Part shown: one piece after another, positions 10,916 to 21,226 of the stretch | Layout: each line of letters opens with the position of its first letter | Position numbering within the stretch: position 1 is the first letter of the stretch | Assembly: GCA_963921195.1 (NCBI GenBank) | Contig: OY992540.1 | Span: 133,412,694 to 133,476,693 of the forward strand | Reading direction: 5' to 3' | DNA length: 64,000 bases | Origin: Pegoplata infirma | Taxonomy: Eukaryota; Arthropoda; Insecta; Diptera; Anthomyiidae | The notes under the pieces: generated by a model | Seen by the model: the letters and a program-made list of their open reading frames with translations, nothing else | What the model was told of the DNA's origin: nothing | Database searches by the model: none | Made by a program: the position numbers and the translations under genes

Positions 10916-11570
10916 TTTTTGTATAGCCTCCACTCTAGTGATATAGGGTATATATAAGTTTGTCATTCCGTTTGTAACACCTCGAAATATTGGTCTAAGA
11001 CCCCATAAAGTATATACATATATACATGATCCTCGTTCGATTCTAAGATGATCTAGCGACGTCCGTCCGTCTGTCCGTCTGTCTGTTGAAAACACGCTAA
11101 CTTTTGAAAGACTTTACGGAGGCTCCTAATGTTTGGCATATATGTTGGGCATTTACCTGGTCAGGTTGGTATTGCAATCCAGCGAAATCGGTCCAGTGCA
11201 CTATAGGAAATTTTACCCTTTTTGTTGGCCAAAATTATTTACAGCCAAACGGCTGGACCGATTTGACTGATTTTTTTTATTTGACTTTTGGAAGACTCTT
11301 TAGAGGGAGGGAGTGACTCTTAAAGGTTTTCATACACTCAAAAAAAAAAAATTAGTAAAGTTACCTAAAAAATTACCTAATAATTAGTTCCAAACAGGGT
11401 TCCCGGGTTATAAGTTGCCGCATCTAAGATTTTTTAGATCCTTGATAGATTATATGGTTTTCTAAACTGTTTTTACAATATTTTTTTTTTTGAGTGTACA
11501 CTAACTTTCAAAGATAACAGTAGAAATTTATTTTAACAATGTTAAGAAGTGTCAAACAAATCTACTTTTG
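10916..11570 (+). repeat. Dispersed fly-type repeat with GTCCGTCCGTCTGTC run
   Basis: Contains TAGCCTCCACTCTAGTG, AGGGTATATATAAG, GTCATTCCGTTTGTAA, GACCCCATAAAGTATATA, GATCTAGCGACGTCCGTCCG and, further on, GCGAAATCGGTCCAGTG. Other copies are at 13150-14060, 16380-16545 (minus), 43215-43800 (minus, part) and 52315-52570. Such 'ATACCCTCC...GTCCGTC' repeats are common in fly genomes, but I cannot assign a family name. A 162-bp CACTC-family MITE is inserted at 11335. Confidence 0.6.
11335..11496. mobile_element. CACTC-family miniature, 162 bp
   Basis: CACTCAAAAAAAAAAAATTAG at the left, TTTTTTTTTTTGAGTG at the right, TA on both sides (11333-11334, 11497-11498). It is the shortest member in the window. 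Confidence 0.75.
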
Positions 11571-11619
11571 AATAAGGATTTTATTCAAAAATTTTATTTT
11601 TGAGTTCCAAGTCGTCAAC

Positions 11620-12060
11620 TACATTTCAAAATGCCACTACGGGCAGCCGTAGATGATGCAAGAGCTAGGGGCTCAACTTCCCTATTTAGATCTTTAGAGT
11701 TTTCTGCTGTAACTCGTATTTTTGTTCTCGAAGATTTTGACAATAAAGTTAATTGCGGTCGCCCAGGTTTCGATTTAGTGGAGGCAGGCTGCGTTTCAAG
11801 TTTTTTTTAGCCAAGTATTGCCTTTAAGCCAAACAGCATGCTGTCTTTCAAAAATTTTCAAACTCCTACAACTTTTAATCCTTTTCATATTTATATTTGA
11901 ACAAAATATTCTTAATTCCTCCTTTATATATTGTTTAAAGTTTTCGAAACATTCACTCTCAGCAATGTATGAAAAGAAATGGTCAGAAATAGCGGCTCCT
12001 TATCCACCTCTGCTTTATTTCTCTCGCCATGTATTAAATAACTCTGAATTTGGCACTCAG
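11620..12060 (-). pseudogene. Possible N-terminal remnant of a RAG1/Transib-type transposase
   Basis: On the minus strand, frames interrupted by stops read FSYIAESECFENFKQYIKE then a segment with FERQHAVWLKGN, and further on KSKPGRP followed by SKSSRTK and LASSTAARSGILK. The order (basic helical segment, aromatic-Trp segment, GRP-rich basic motif with S-R-(S/T)-(R/K)) parallels the N-terminal part of the transposase remnant at 57763-59984 (GKGGRPAKPID, SERSRRRKLK). The catalytic part is absent and no terminal heptamer was found nearby. The resemblance is weak and could be chance. Confidence 0.3.
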
Positions 12061-12184
12061 TAGTCATCTGGAAAAATGGGTATAAAAAAAAAGTTTGCAC
12101 ATATCCGACCTTGAAATTTTTTAAATTCGGAAGGTAATTGATTGTCCTAGAGAACTTTTATGGTTTTATAGCTAACATATGCTA

Positions 12185-12789
12185 CACTCAAAAAAATAAA
12201 ACTGTAAAGTTAACAAAATTTTTTTTGTTAACTCGAGTTTACTGGCTTTTTAGCAAATTTTTAGTTAAAATCAGCGTTTTAACTACTTTTTCTATTTAAG
12301 TTCAATTTACGAAAATACTAGTTTTGAACAAATTTTGAATTAATTTTTTTTGTTGACTTTAAAACTGAGTTTACGAATTTTTACTAATAAATTTGCTGAT
12401 TTTTTGTAACACTTTTGTCAAGTGAAAAATTTTAAACATTTCTTGTGTAGCCTCCTATGCAAATCTCATAAGTCCTACTTAAGCTAAACTTGATGCTGTG
12501 AAAAAAAAAGAAAAAATAAGTGAAGTGTTAGTGTTTAAAACCATTATTTACCAAACTTAAAATTTTTTACAAAAAGTTTAGCTGAATTCAACTAATAAAA
12601 AATGTTACAAAATTTTCAGCTGAATTTTTAGTTAAAATTACGGTTTTTTTGCTACATTCATTCTACGAAAAGTTAACTAAATATTTTTTGTTAAATTAAC
12701 TAGAAATTTAGTAGGTTCAAAATCAGGTGTTTTTTTAGTTAAATTTAACTAAATTTTTTGCTAACTTTACAGTTTTATTTTTTTGAGTG
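12185..12789. mobile_element. CACTC-family MITE, subfamily 1, copy B
   Basis: Same start (CACTCAAAAAAATAAAACTG) and end (TTTATTTTTTTGAGTG) as 7044-7602, TA on both sides (12183-12184, 12790-12791), and high similarity throughout. It includes an extra stretch (about 12500-12560) that copy A lacks, so A is probably the deletion derivative. Confidence 0.8.
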
Positions 12790-12791
12790 TA

Positions 12792-13149
12792 TCATTTTTT
12801 TTAAAGTCAAAATAAAATTCCAATTCATACTTCAATAAGTTCATCTTAAGGTCACTTCAATTTTTCCAATAAAATCGATCTAATAGATGAGTTCACCAAC
12901 ATTTCACTATTTATCATTAAAGTACTCATCTTCGACATTATTTTCCATTTTTTAGTTTTTAAAAACTATAAATTCTTAATATAAAAACTTTTGTTAGAAG
13001 CTATCACAAAATTCGCTGCTCTCAATCGTTATTTTATAACTAAGTAAGAAATTGCAAGAAAAACTACTGATAAAGTGACAGTACATCAATTCTGTCGAAA
13101 AATTGAGAAAGAATTGTTTACTTTGTTAAGTTTTTTTTATATTAATGTG
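12792..13149. other. No gene seen; A+T-rich
   Basis: No coding frame, RNA gene or repeat relationship was recognised in this stretch. Confidence 0.5.
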
Positions 13150-14060
13150 AAAAAAAAATAATGTTTGCAAAAATTTTAATTTTGACTTTTGGCCAAAAAA
13201 TGGGTAAAATTTCCTATAGTGCAGTGGTTCAAAAGTTATGAGCAAAAGAGTGAATTTCGGCAAGGGTTTTTCGCGAATTTACGAGATAAAAAAACACGAT
13301 TACTTTCGAAAGGAAATTCCGATGATGCTGAAGCTTGATATATATATGTCGTTCCCCTGGCCTGGTTCATATTGAATTTCAGCCAAATCGGTCCAGTGGT
13401 TCAAAAGTTATTAGCAAAACCGTAAATTTCAGATTCGCTTCACCTTAAATTCACATGTTGAAAAAACCGAGCCTTAAAAAACAAGCTTTAAAAACATTGG
13501 AAAGCCACAAAATTACATTAAAAAGTATTTTTGTCACTCAAAAATATTTTTACATTAAAAAAATATACACTCGAAAAAATTTTACACTCAAAAAAAAAAT
13601 TAGTAATTTTCCTTTTTTTTTTTCAAAAATGACAAAAAAAAGTTTTTTACTCAAAATAAAATATTTCTAATCAAAATTGGTAATTTTTTTCACGTTAGAA
13701 AATTTTCCATTCTTTAAAAAGGGCATTTCATAGATTCGTAGATTCATAGATTCGGCCAAGTCGAATTTAACTTTTCTACTTGTTTTTATACCCTCCACTC
13801 TAGTTATAGAGGGTATATATAAGTTGGTCTAGTGGTTCAAAAGTTTTGAGCAAAAGAGTAAATTTCGACAAGGGTTTTTCGCGTATTTGCGAGATAAAAA
13901 ACACGATAACTTTCGAAAGACAATAATGAGACTGCTGAAACTTGACACGTATCTTTGCCGTTCCCCAGGTCTGTTTGGTATTGAATTTCAGCTCAATCGG
14001 TCCAGTGGTTCAAAAGAAATAATTAAAACCCTGAATTTCAGATTAGTTTCATCTTAAATG
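13150..14060 (+). repeat. Dispersed repeat, two tandem partial copies
   Basis: GGTTCAAAAGTTATGAGCAAA, TTTTTCGCGAATTT, CGAAAGGAAATTCCGATGAT, GTTCCCCTGGCCTGG and AATCGGTCCAGTGG occur at 13220-13420. They recur at 13830-14010 after a segment reading AAGTCGAATTTAACTTTTC, CTTGTTTTTATACCCTCC. The inverted copy is at 43215-43800. The repeated ends with CTACTTGTTTTT vaguely recall Helitron/DINE-type fly repeats; this is only a suggestion. Confidence 0.55.
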
Positions 14061-16379
14061 CCACGTGTTAAACAAGTTTTAAAAGCATTGGTTGTAACTT
14101 AACAATGTTTTTCAAACTTTTTTAGTTTTGAAGCAATGTTTTTTAAACTGGTTTAGTTGTAAAAGCATTAGAGTAAATCCATATCAACATAGCAAAAAAA
14201 ATTTAATTTTTGACGTCAATCGACCCAAATTTCATGAAATTTGGTATATATGTAGGGACTTACTCGGCTAATACTCAAACAATGTTTAAGCCTTTTAACT
14301 TCCGTAGTTTTGGAAATATGACGTTTCAAAAGTCAAGAAAATCTTTTAAAGGGTAAATTATAAATATTTATATCTTGAAAAGTATTTGAGCTATATCACT
14401 CCGAGATAGCTTTTTTTAAAGGCAAAATCATCACTTTTAATATATCATTTCGCGAAAATTTTTATTTTGTGATCTTTTTTGTATTTCTGCACAATTCGCG
14501 ATTCGCGAAAATATATCTAAAAAAGCGACATTTTTAAAAATATGAAAAATATATGTTAATGGTTTGAGTCTTAGCTACAAGGTCTAAAAATTTCGCGTTG
14601 GTGAACGCATTAAGTCCAGAGATATTAATGAAAATGTGCTGCCAAGTAGGAAATTTTTTCCAAATCTCATGAATATTTAATTATTATTTTTGAATATTTT
14701 TGCGAATACATAAAATAAAACGGTGACAAAAGTAAAGTTGATGGTAATGTACGAGTACTACACATGAATACAATGTAACATAACTTTTTATCAATTACAC
14801 TACTTAACAAAAGTCAATTTTTTTTGCAGACTTCTAGAACACATTTTTGAAAGTATTTGCCCTGCACGAATCTGTCATAATTAACATTGTATCAAACTGC
14901 CTTCTGAACATTTAGGCCTTTTTAACGGACTTAACCCTCATACCCAAAAAAGAAAGGTAATAGTAAATGTTTCACACTGACATACCTCATATTATTTGTT
15001 CGTTTAATATTTTTGTATGCTTCAGCTGCAAAAACTAAATGGGCAAATTTCGAAAACGCGATTATATAAAAATGACAATGGATTCGCGTTTAATGGATTC
15101 ACGTTAAAGAGGGCAAAAGACTTAAGAAAATGTATTTTAAACAATGAAAATTACAAAATAAAAACATTAATAACACTGTGCTACAAATGACCAAAAATAA
15201 AATATGCAGGGGTTCTCATATGAAAATTCGGGTTGGTTGGAGCCCATAGAGTACTGAAATACTCATAGTTTTTCTGGATCACTTCGTTAAGTACATTTTT
15301 TATTGGCAAATGTGTTGAAAAACGGAAATTCTTAAATTACAACTTTAAAAAATTATTACTTTGTTAGTTTGCAACCGATTTTCGATTTTATGGATTTTTT
15401 TGAAAGGTATAAGTCTTACCTTTTAAACAAAACAAAAATAATAAAAATCAATCAAGAATTGGCTGAACAACGGTCGTTTAAGTTAAAAAAAATTCAATTT
15501 TTTGAAAAATTTGCCATGTTCTTTATACTCTAAGTTGAAAGTGCATCATTAAACAATTTTTGTTTTATTTTTGTATAAAAATATAGTAAAGTAGCTTTCC
15601 AAAACACCAAAAAACATAACAATCGGTTAAAAAATGAACGAGTTATGCTAAGTTTTGTGATAGGACATTTTTAATTTTTTTCAGAAATGCTTGTAATTCA
15701 GGTATTATTCATAAATCTTATTGCTAGTAGTAATTTTATGTGCCTATGCATATAAACAAGAGATGGTAACATAATTAGATTTGTGCGTGATTGACACATG
15801 ATCACAAGTGAGTGTGATTGAAAATCAATTTTACTCACGTGGTTGTGAGTGAGTGGAATAAAAACAAGTGAGAGTGTTAAATTCGGCTATGCCGAATCTA
15901 TGATACCCTCCAACGTGTTAAAACATATAAAAAAATCCAGGGTCGTTTTTTTTTTTTTTGGGGGGGCCCGGTGGGGGTGGTGAGGGATATTTTCCCCATC
16001 GCGATAAATATTAACTAATTTATTTATTATGCTTTTTGCAATTTAGTAATACCATTTTCTCATTATTTTAATGGTTTTTTTAAATCCACGCCCACAAAAG
16101 GGGGCGGGTAGAAAAAAACTAAATTTTCCAGCCCTCTGGGTCTAAGTTCAGGAGTTTAAACCCCTTCTGACATAAAAAGATTTTATTTGTTTAACAATAA
16201 TGGCAAAAAAAGATGTAAAAATGGCGTTTTTTAAGAGGTCTTTTTAGTTTGTTAAGGGGAAACTTTTTTCCCCCTGGCCCGATTTTGCCCATTTCCGAAC
16301 TTAACCGGCCTATGAACATTATACATATTCTGACCAATTTTCAGGGGTCTAGCTCTTTTATTTTGGACTGAATCGTGTT

Positions 16380-16545
16380 TTATACAGACGGACGGACGGA
16401 CGGACATTCATAGAACGACTTAGAATCGATCATAGATCAATAATATATATACTTTATGGGGTCCCCGACCGATATTTTTATGCGTTACAAACGGAATGAC
16501 AAAGTGAGTATACCCCCATACTGTGGTTGGAGGGTATAAAAATGG
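16380..16545 (-). repeat. Dispersed GTCCGTC repeat, inverted copy
   Basis: Reads ACGGACGGACGGACGGAC, TATACTTTATGGGGTCC, TTACAAACGGAATGAC and TGGAGGGTATAAAAA, the complement of the repeat at 10916. It lies within the left arm-loop region of the palindrome and has no counterpart in the right arm, so it inserted after the palindrome formed. Confidence 0.7.
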
Positions 16546-17142
16546 GCGTGTCAGTTGCTTCTAAATCCCATTTATAATTTTTTGGTTTTGTTTGAAAAAT
16601 ATGAATGTTACTTCTTAAAAACAAAAATATTGAGAATAGATTGAAAATTGGCTCGTTTAAGTAAAACATCTTTTTTGAAAATTAATACCTGCAACATTTT
16701 TATGACAGAAAAAGTTGTACGTTCGCAAACATTTTTGAAACGAAATTGGTAAAGTTGTAGGATCATTTGATGAAAATTTTACCTATTTATAAATAAACGT
16801 ATGAGGCATTCCACACCAAATATCCAGCAAAAAAAAAACATGTGTACCATAAATTTCTGAACAGGTTGTATGAATAGCCCTATATGGAGCTAAGAAAATT
16901 GCGTTTTTAGTTTTAAAATTTTTCAAAAACTTGACTTATTAGGAGGTCAAATATTGGAAAAATGGTCAAATTTGTGTTGAGTTACCTTGTTTAAATATTT
17001 ATTAAATTAAAACGGAATGCACCACAATCTCAAACATCGATTAAATTTTTTTTTTTTGGAAAATTTTCAGAATTAGTTCTGAAATTTTTGCATTTTTAAA
17101 AAAAGTAAATTAATCAAAAACCCGGCCACTTTTTTAAGCTTA

Positions 17143-17730
17143 CAAGGGAAGTATCTCAACCCTTATGAACCGATTTGCATGAAACGTAAAATATATATAA
17201 AAGAGACAATTCTAAGGTTGGGGTGTCTCGGCTTATCGGCCATATCGGGGATTTAGGGGTTCAAAACATGGGTCAAAAAATGGCGAAAAAATCGTTTTTT
17301 GGATTTTTCAGCCATTTCTTTCTAAGAAACTATATGATGTTTACATATGAGAAGAAAGGTTTTTTTAATGCCTATCCAACGGTGGCATAACCTTGTAAAA
17401 GTTTGGCTTCGTTAAATACTTTTTTCATAAAAATGTGAAAATTTTGGGGGGTATTTATATGAAGACATAGAGCTACGATGTCCATATGAATACGAAATAA
17501 TCTTTATTAAATTTAAGTCAACACGTATTTTTGCTCTAGAGGATATTCCTATTAGTTCGTGAGTTATCGAAATTTTCCCGGAGGTCCATATGGTTTCATA
17601 AGGGGACAACGAAATTTTGAAACACTGATATGGCCGAAAAGCCGAGATACCCCAACCTTAAAATCGTCTCATTTTTATATATTTTAAGTTTCAGGCAAAT
17701 CGGTTCATAAGGGTTGAGATACTTCCCTTG
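17143..17730. mobile_element. PIF/Harbinger-like MITE, copy 2 (CAAGGGAAG ends)
   Basis: 588 bp, colinear with 5343-5931 and close in sequence. Target duplication is TTA (17140-17142, 17731-17733). It sits almost exactly at the centre of the 6-kb palindrome. Confidence 0.85.
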
Positions 17731-17734
17731 TTAG

Positions 17735-18472
17735 ATGTTTGTCTATCCACACAAATTAATTCAGACATATGTTTTTTGAGAAAATCGCATTTGAATAATA
17801 ATTTTCATAACAATTTTGTAATTTGCTAGTATTTTCTTGTTTCAACGTAGCGAATGACTATTAAATATTTGCATTAGTCATACGCTACGTTGAACCAAGA
17901 AAATTTCCAAATTGTCATGAAATTCAAAATTCAAATGCGATTTCTCGAAAATAACGAAAAAAACACATTACAATTTTTTTATGTGGATAGACAAACTAGA
18001 GATGGGAACATGAGCAGATAAGAGCGTGAGTGTGACTGAATTCAATTTTACTCACGTGATTGTGAGTGAGTGTGAGAAAGATTATTGCGTAAAAGAGTGA
18101 GCGTGAGTTGATTTTTTGCGTGAGTTTGCGTGATTTATTTTCTCTTCATATTTCCTTTCATTTCAAAAAAAGCATCAAAAAAATGTAAAATTTTGCTTAA
18201 CTTCAGATTTCGTCCCGAAAAAATCAAAACAAATGTAAAATTTTAGATTTTGCTGAAAATTTTGAAAGATTTTTGAAATTATTTTTAGTATAAATAAGAA
18301 TATCGTGAGTGTGAGTCAACGTTAGCGTGAGTGACTCTTGCATCGGCGTACGTGAGTGTGAGTTGTATTAAATTTACACACGTGATTGTGAGTGAGTGTT
18401 AGAAGAAAAATTATGCTCGTGATTGGGTGAAAGTTAAAATTCACTCACGTGACCATCTCTTAGACAAACATA
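17735..18472. mobile_element. Small palindromic MITE split by a hAT MITE
   Basis: Ends ATGTTTGTCTATCCACA and TGTGGATAGACAAACAT. Arms pair through AATCGCATTTGAAT / ATTCAAATGCGATT and TTTCAACGTAGCG / CGCTACGTTGAA, with the centre near 17872. The right tip is displaced by the hAT MITE at 17997-18461. Confidence 0.75.
17997..18461. mobile_element. hAT-like MITE with 8-bp target duplication
   Basis: TAGAGATGGGAACATGAGC at the left, CACGTGACCATCTCTT at the right, flanked by AGACAAAC at 17989-17996 and 18462-18469. The interior is rich in 'GTGAGTGTGAGT' words. Related GTGAGTG sequences occur at 15790-15890 and 7730-7800. Confidence 0.8.
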
Positions 18473-20159
18473 TAATCTTTAAAAAAAAATTAAAAAACAA
18501 AACAAATGTGGCCGGATTTTGTATAAATTGACTTTTTTAAAAAAATGGAAAATTTCAGAACGGGTTCTGAATTTTTTTTTTTTTTTTCACTCACACTTTT
18601 TTATTCCATTGACACTCAAAACGACGTGAGTAAAATTGATTTTCAATCACGCTCACTTGTGATCATGTGTCAATCACGCACAAATCTAATTATGTTACCA
18701 TCTCTTGTTTATATGCATAGACACATAAAATTACTACTAGCAATAAGATTTATGAATAATACCTGAATTACAAGCATTTCTGAAAAAAATTAAAAATGTC
18801 CTATCACAAAACTTAGCATAACTCGTTCATTTTTTAACCGATTGTTATGTTTTTTGGTGTTTTGGAAAGCTATTTTACTATATTTTTATACAAAAATAAA
18901 ACAAAAATTGTTTAATGATGCACTTTCAACTTAGAGTATAAAGAACATGGCAAATTTTTCAAAAAATTGGATTTTTTTTAACTTAAACGACCGTATATCA
19001 GCCAATTCTTGATCGATTTTTATTATTTTTGTTTTGTTTAAAAGGTAAGACTTATACCTTTCAAAAAAGTCCATAAAATCGAAAATCGGTTGCAAACTAA
19101 CAAAGTAATAATTTTTTAAAGTTGTAATTTAAGAATTACCGTTTTTCAACACATTTGCCAATAAAAAACGTACTTAACGAAGTGATCCAGAAAAACTATG
19201 AGTATATCAGTACTCTATGGACTCCAACCAACCCGAATTTTCATACGAGAACCCCTGCATATTTTTGGTGTAGCACAGTGTAATATATGCAAATTTTGCT
19301 AAAATTTTTGATTTTTTGCATAGATTTTCGGATAAACTCAATGAATTTGAAATAATATGCATTTTGAATTTGTTTAATCATTTTTGAAATATAAAGTCAT
19401 TCGTTGGTTTTTATCGGCATGGACCGCTAAAAAGGTCTTATCTCGAAAAGGGGATTTTATAAATTTTTTATGATGACAGATTCGGGTTAAGGAGTCTGTT
19501 CAAAAAAAAAATTAATTTGTAGAGTAGTGTAATTGATAAATATTCATGTTATATTGTATCTATGTGAAGTACCCGTCTGTACCATAAACTTGACTTTTTT
19601 TCACCGTTTTATTATATGTATTTTCAAAAATATTCAAAAATAAAAATTAAATATTCATCAGATTTGATAAAAATTTCCTACTGGCAACACATTTTTATTC
19701 ATATCTCTGGTCTTAATACGTTCACCAACCCGAAATTTTTACAGCTTGTAGCTAAGATAACAGCCGTTAACATATATTTTTTTCATATTTTTAAAAATGT
19801 CGCTTTTTTAGATATATTTTTGCGAATCGCGAATTTTGCAGAAATAAAAAAAATTCCCAAAATAAAATTTTTTGCAAAACGTTATTTGAAAGGTCATGGT
19901 TTTACCTTTAAAACAAGCTATCAGGAAGTAATATAGCTGAAATACTTTTGAAGATATAAATGTTTATATTTAATCCTTTAAAAGATTTTCTTGACTTTTG
20001 ACACGTCATATTTCTGGAACCACGGAAGTTAATGGTCTCAAATTTTGTCTGAGTATAAGTCTTATAAGTCCCAACATATACACAAAGTTTCATCAAATTC
20101 GGAGACATTGAAGGAAATCAGGGGTTCATGTTGAAAAATTTTAACTCATTATTAACTTA

Positions 20160-20510
20160 AAAACTACACTCGAAAAAAGTTTTACACTCTAAAAAAAATT
20201 TTACACTAAAAAAAAATTTAATTTTTTTTTACAAAAATGAAAATTTTTTGTGTACATACGTACGTGGATTCACTCAAAATATTTTTACAGTAAAAAAAAA
20301 AACATTACACTCGAAAAAAGTTTTACACTAAAAATAGTAATTTTTCTTTTTTTAAATGACAAAAAAGAGTTTTCACTCAAAATAAAATATTTCAAATCAA
20401 AATTGTTAATTTCTTTCACATTAAAAAATGTACTATCCTTTAAAAAAAGGCATTGTGGAGGGTATTCATAGATTCGGCAAAGTCGAATTTAACTTTTCTT
20501 CTTGTTTTTT
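20160..20510 (+). repeat. Dispersed repeat end, direct copy of 13440-13800
   Basis: Shares ACACTCGAAAAAA, TTACTC/TTCACTCAAAATAAAATATTTC, a (G)GCATT...ATAGATTCGGC block, AAGTCGAATTTAACTTTTC and CTTGTTTTT with the left-hand copy, in the same orientation. Confidence 0.65.
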
Positions 20511-21225
20511 TTTTTAATTTGTAAAGTAAATTTATTTTTTTAAGTTTTTACTCGAATTGGAATCTGCTAGAAATATTTAGAAGATAAATTTTAAATCAGG
20601 AGGTTCATTTATTTTAATAAAATCACTAGTTTCTATGGAATGCCTCATGCACATTGTACATACACATGTGTGTATATTTTATAAAATGCAGACCTTATTG
20701 TGTAATAAAATGGTAACACAATAGGCATATGTATGTAATATCCTTAAATTTATTGTTACATAAATGTTTTAAAATGTTCTTTGTTAAAGGGTTTATAAAT
20801 GTTTATCATGCAAATAGAATAAAAGGGGGTTAAAAATATACATTAAACAATTTCACTTAAAAATAAATATTTTTTTTGTATTAAATTTAAATTAACTAAA
20901 AATGTGTTACAGTTTTTCCTAGCAAATCAATTAAAGGTCATTTATAAATAAGCAAATTACACAGTACAACAAATAAAGACTTTTTGGAAAATACACGGAT
21001 TTCACCATATAGGTTCGATTCTACTACCAAAAGGTAGTAAAACCTTATACTCGGATTATCCATTTTTTGGTCACCAAGACCAATTTAATTTTTTGGGCCT
21101 CAAATATATTTGACAATAATATGGCTAATAGTCCGTTGAATAAATTTTGTCAATATTTTATGACAAAAAATATTTTCTCTGGGACTTTTTTTAAAAAATT
21201 AAAATTTTGGAAAAACAAAATAGTT
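20511..21225. other. No gene seen; A+T-rich
   Basis: Includes GGAATGCCTCATGCAC at about 20637, an inverted match to GAGGCATTCCACACC at about 16802, so another inverted-repeat boundary may lie here. Otherwise featureless. Confidence 0.45.
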
Positions 21226-21226
21226 A

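Larger units (their letters stand above)
14165..20145. repeat. 6-kb imperfect palindrome (foldback structure)
   Basis: The arm at about 14165-15880 is matched in inverted orientation by about 18580-20145. Paired blocks include GTGATAGGACATTTTTAA / TTAAAAATGTCCTATCAC, TAATTAGATTTGTGCGTGAT / ATCACGCACAAATCTAATTA and TTTTAAAGGGTAAATTATAAA / TTTATATTTAATCCTTTAAAA. An inner pair at 17040-17135 / 18478-18560 contains CCGGCCAC / GTGGCCGG. The centre holds a dispersed repeat (16380-16545), a PIF-like MITE (17143-17730), a small palindromic MITE and a hAT MITE. It is flanked by direct repeats ending AAGTCGAATTTAACTTTTC (about 13760 and 20480). No ORF in either arm resembles a transposase. Confidence 0.8.
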
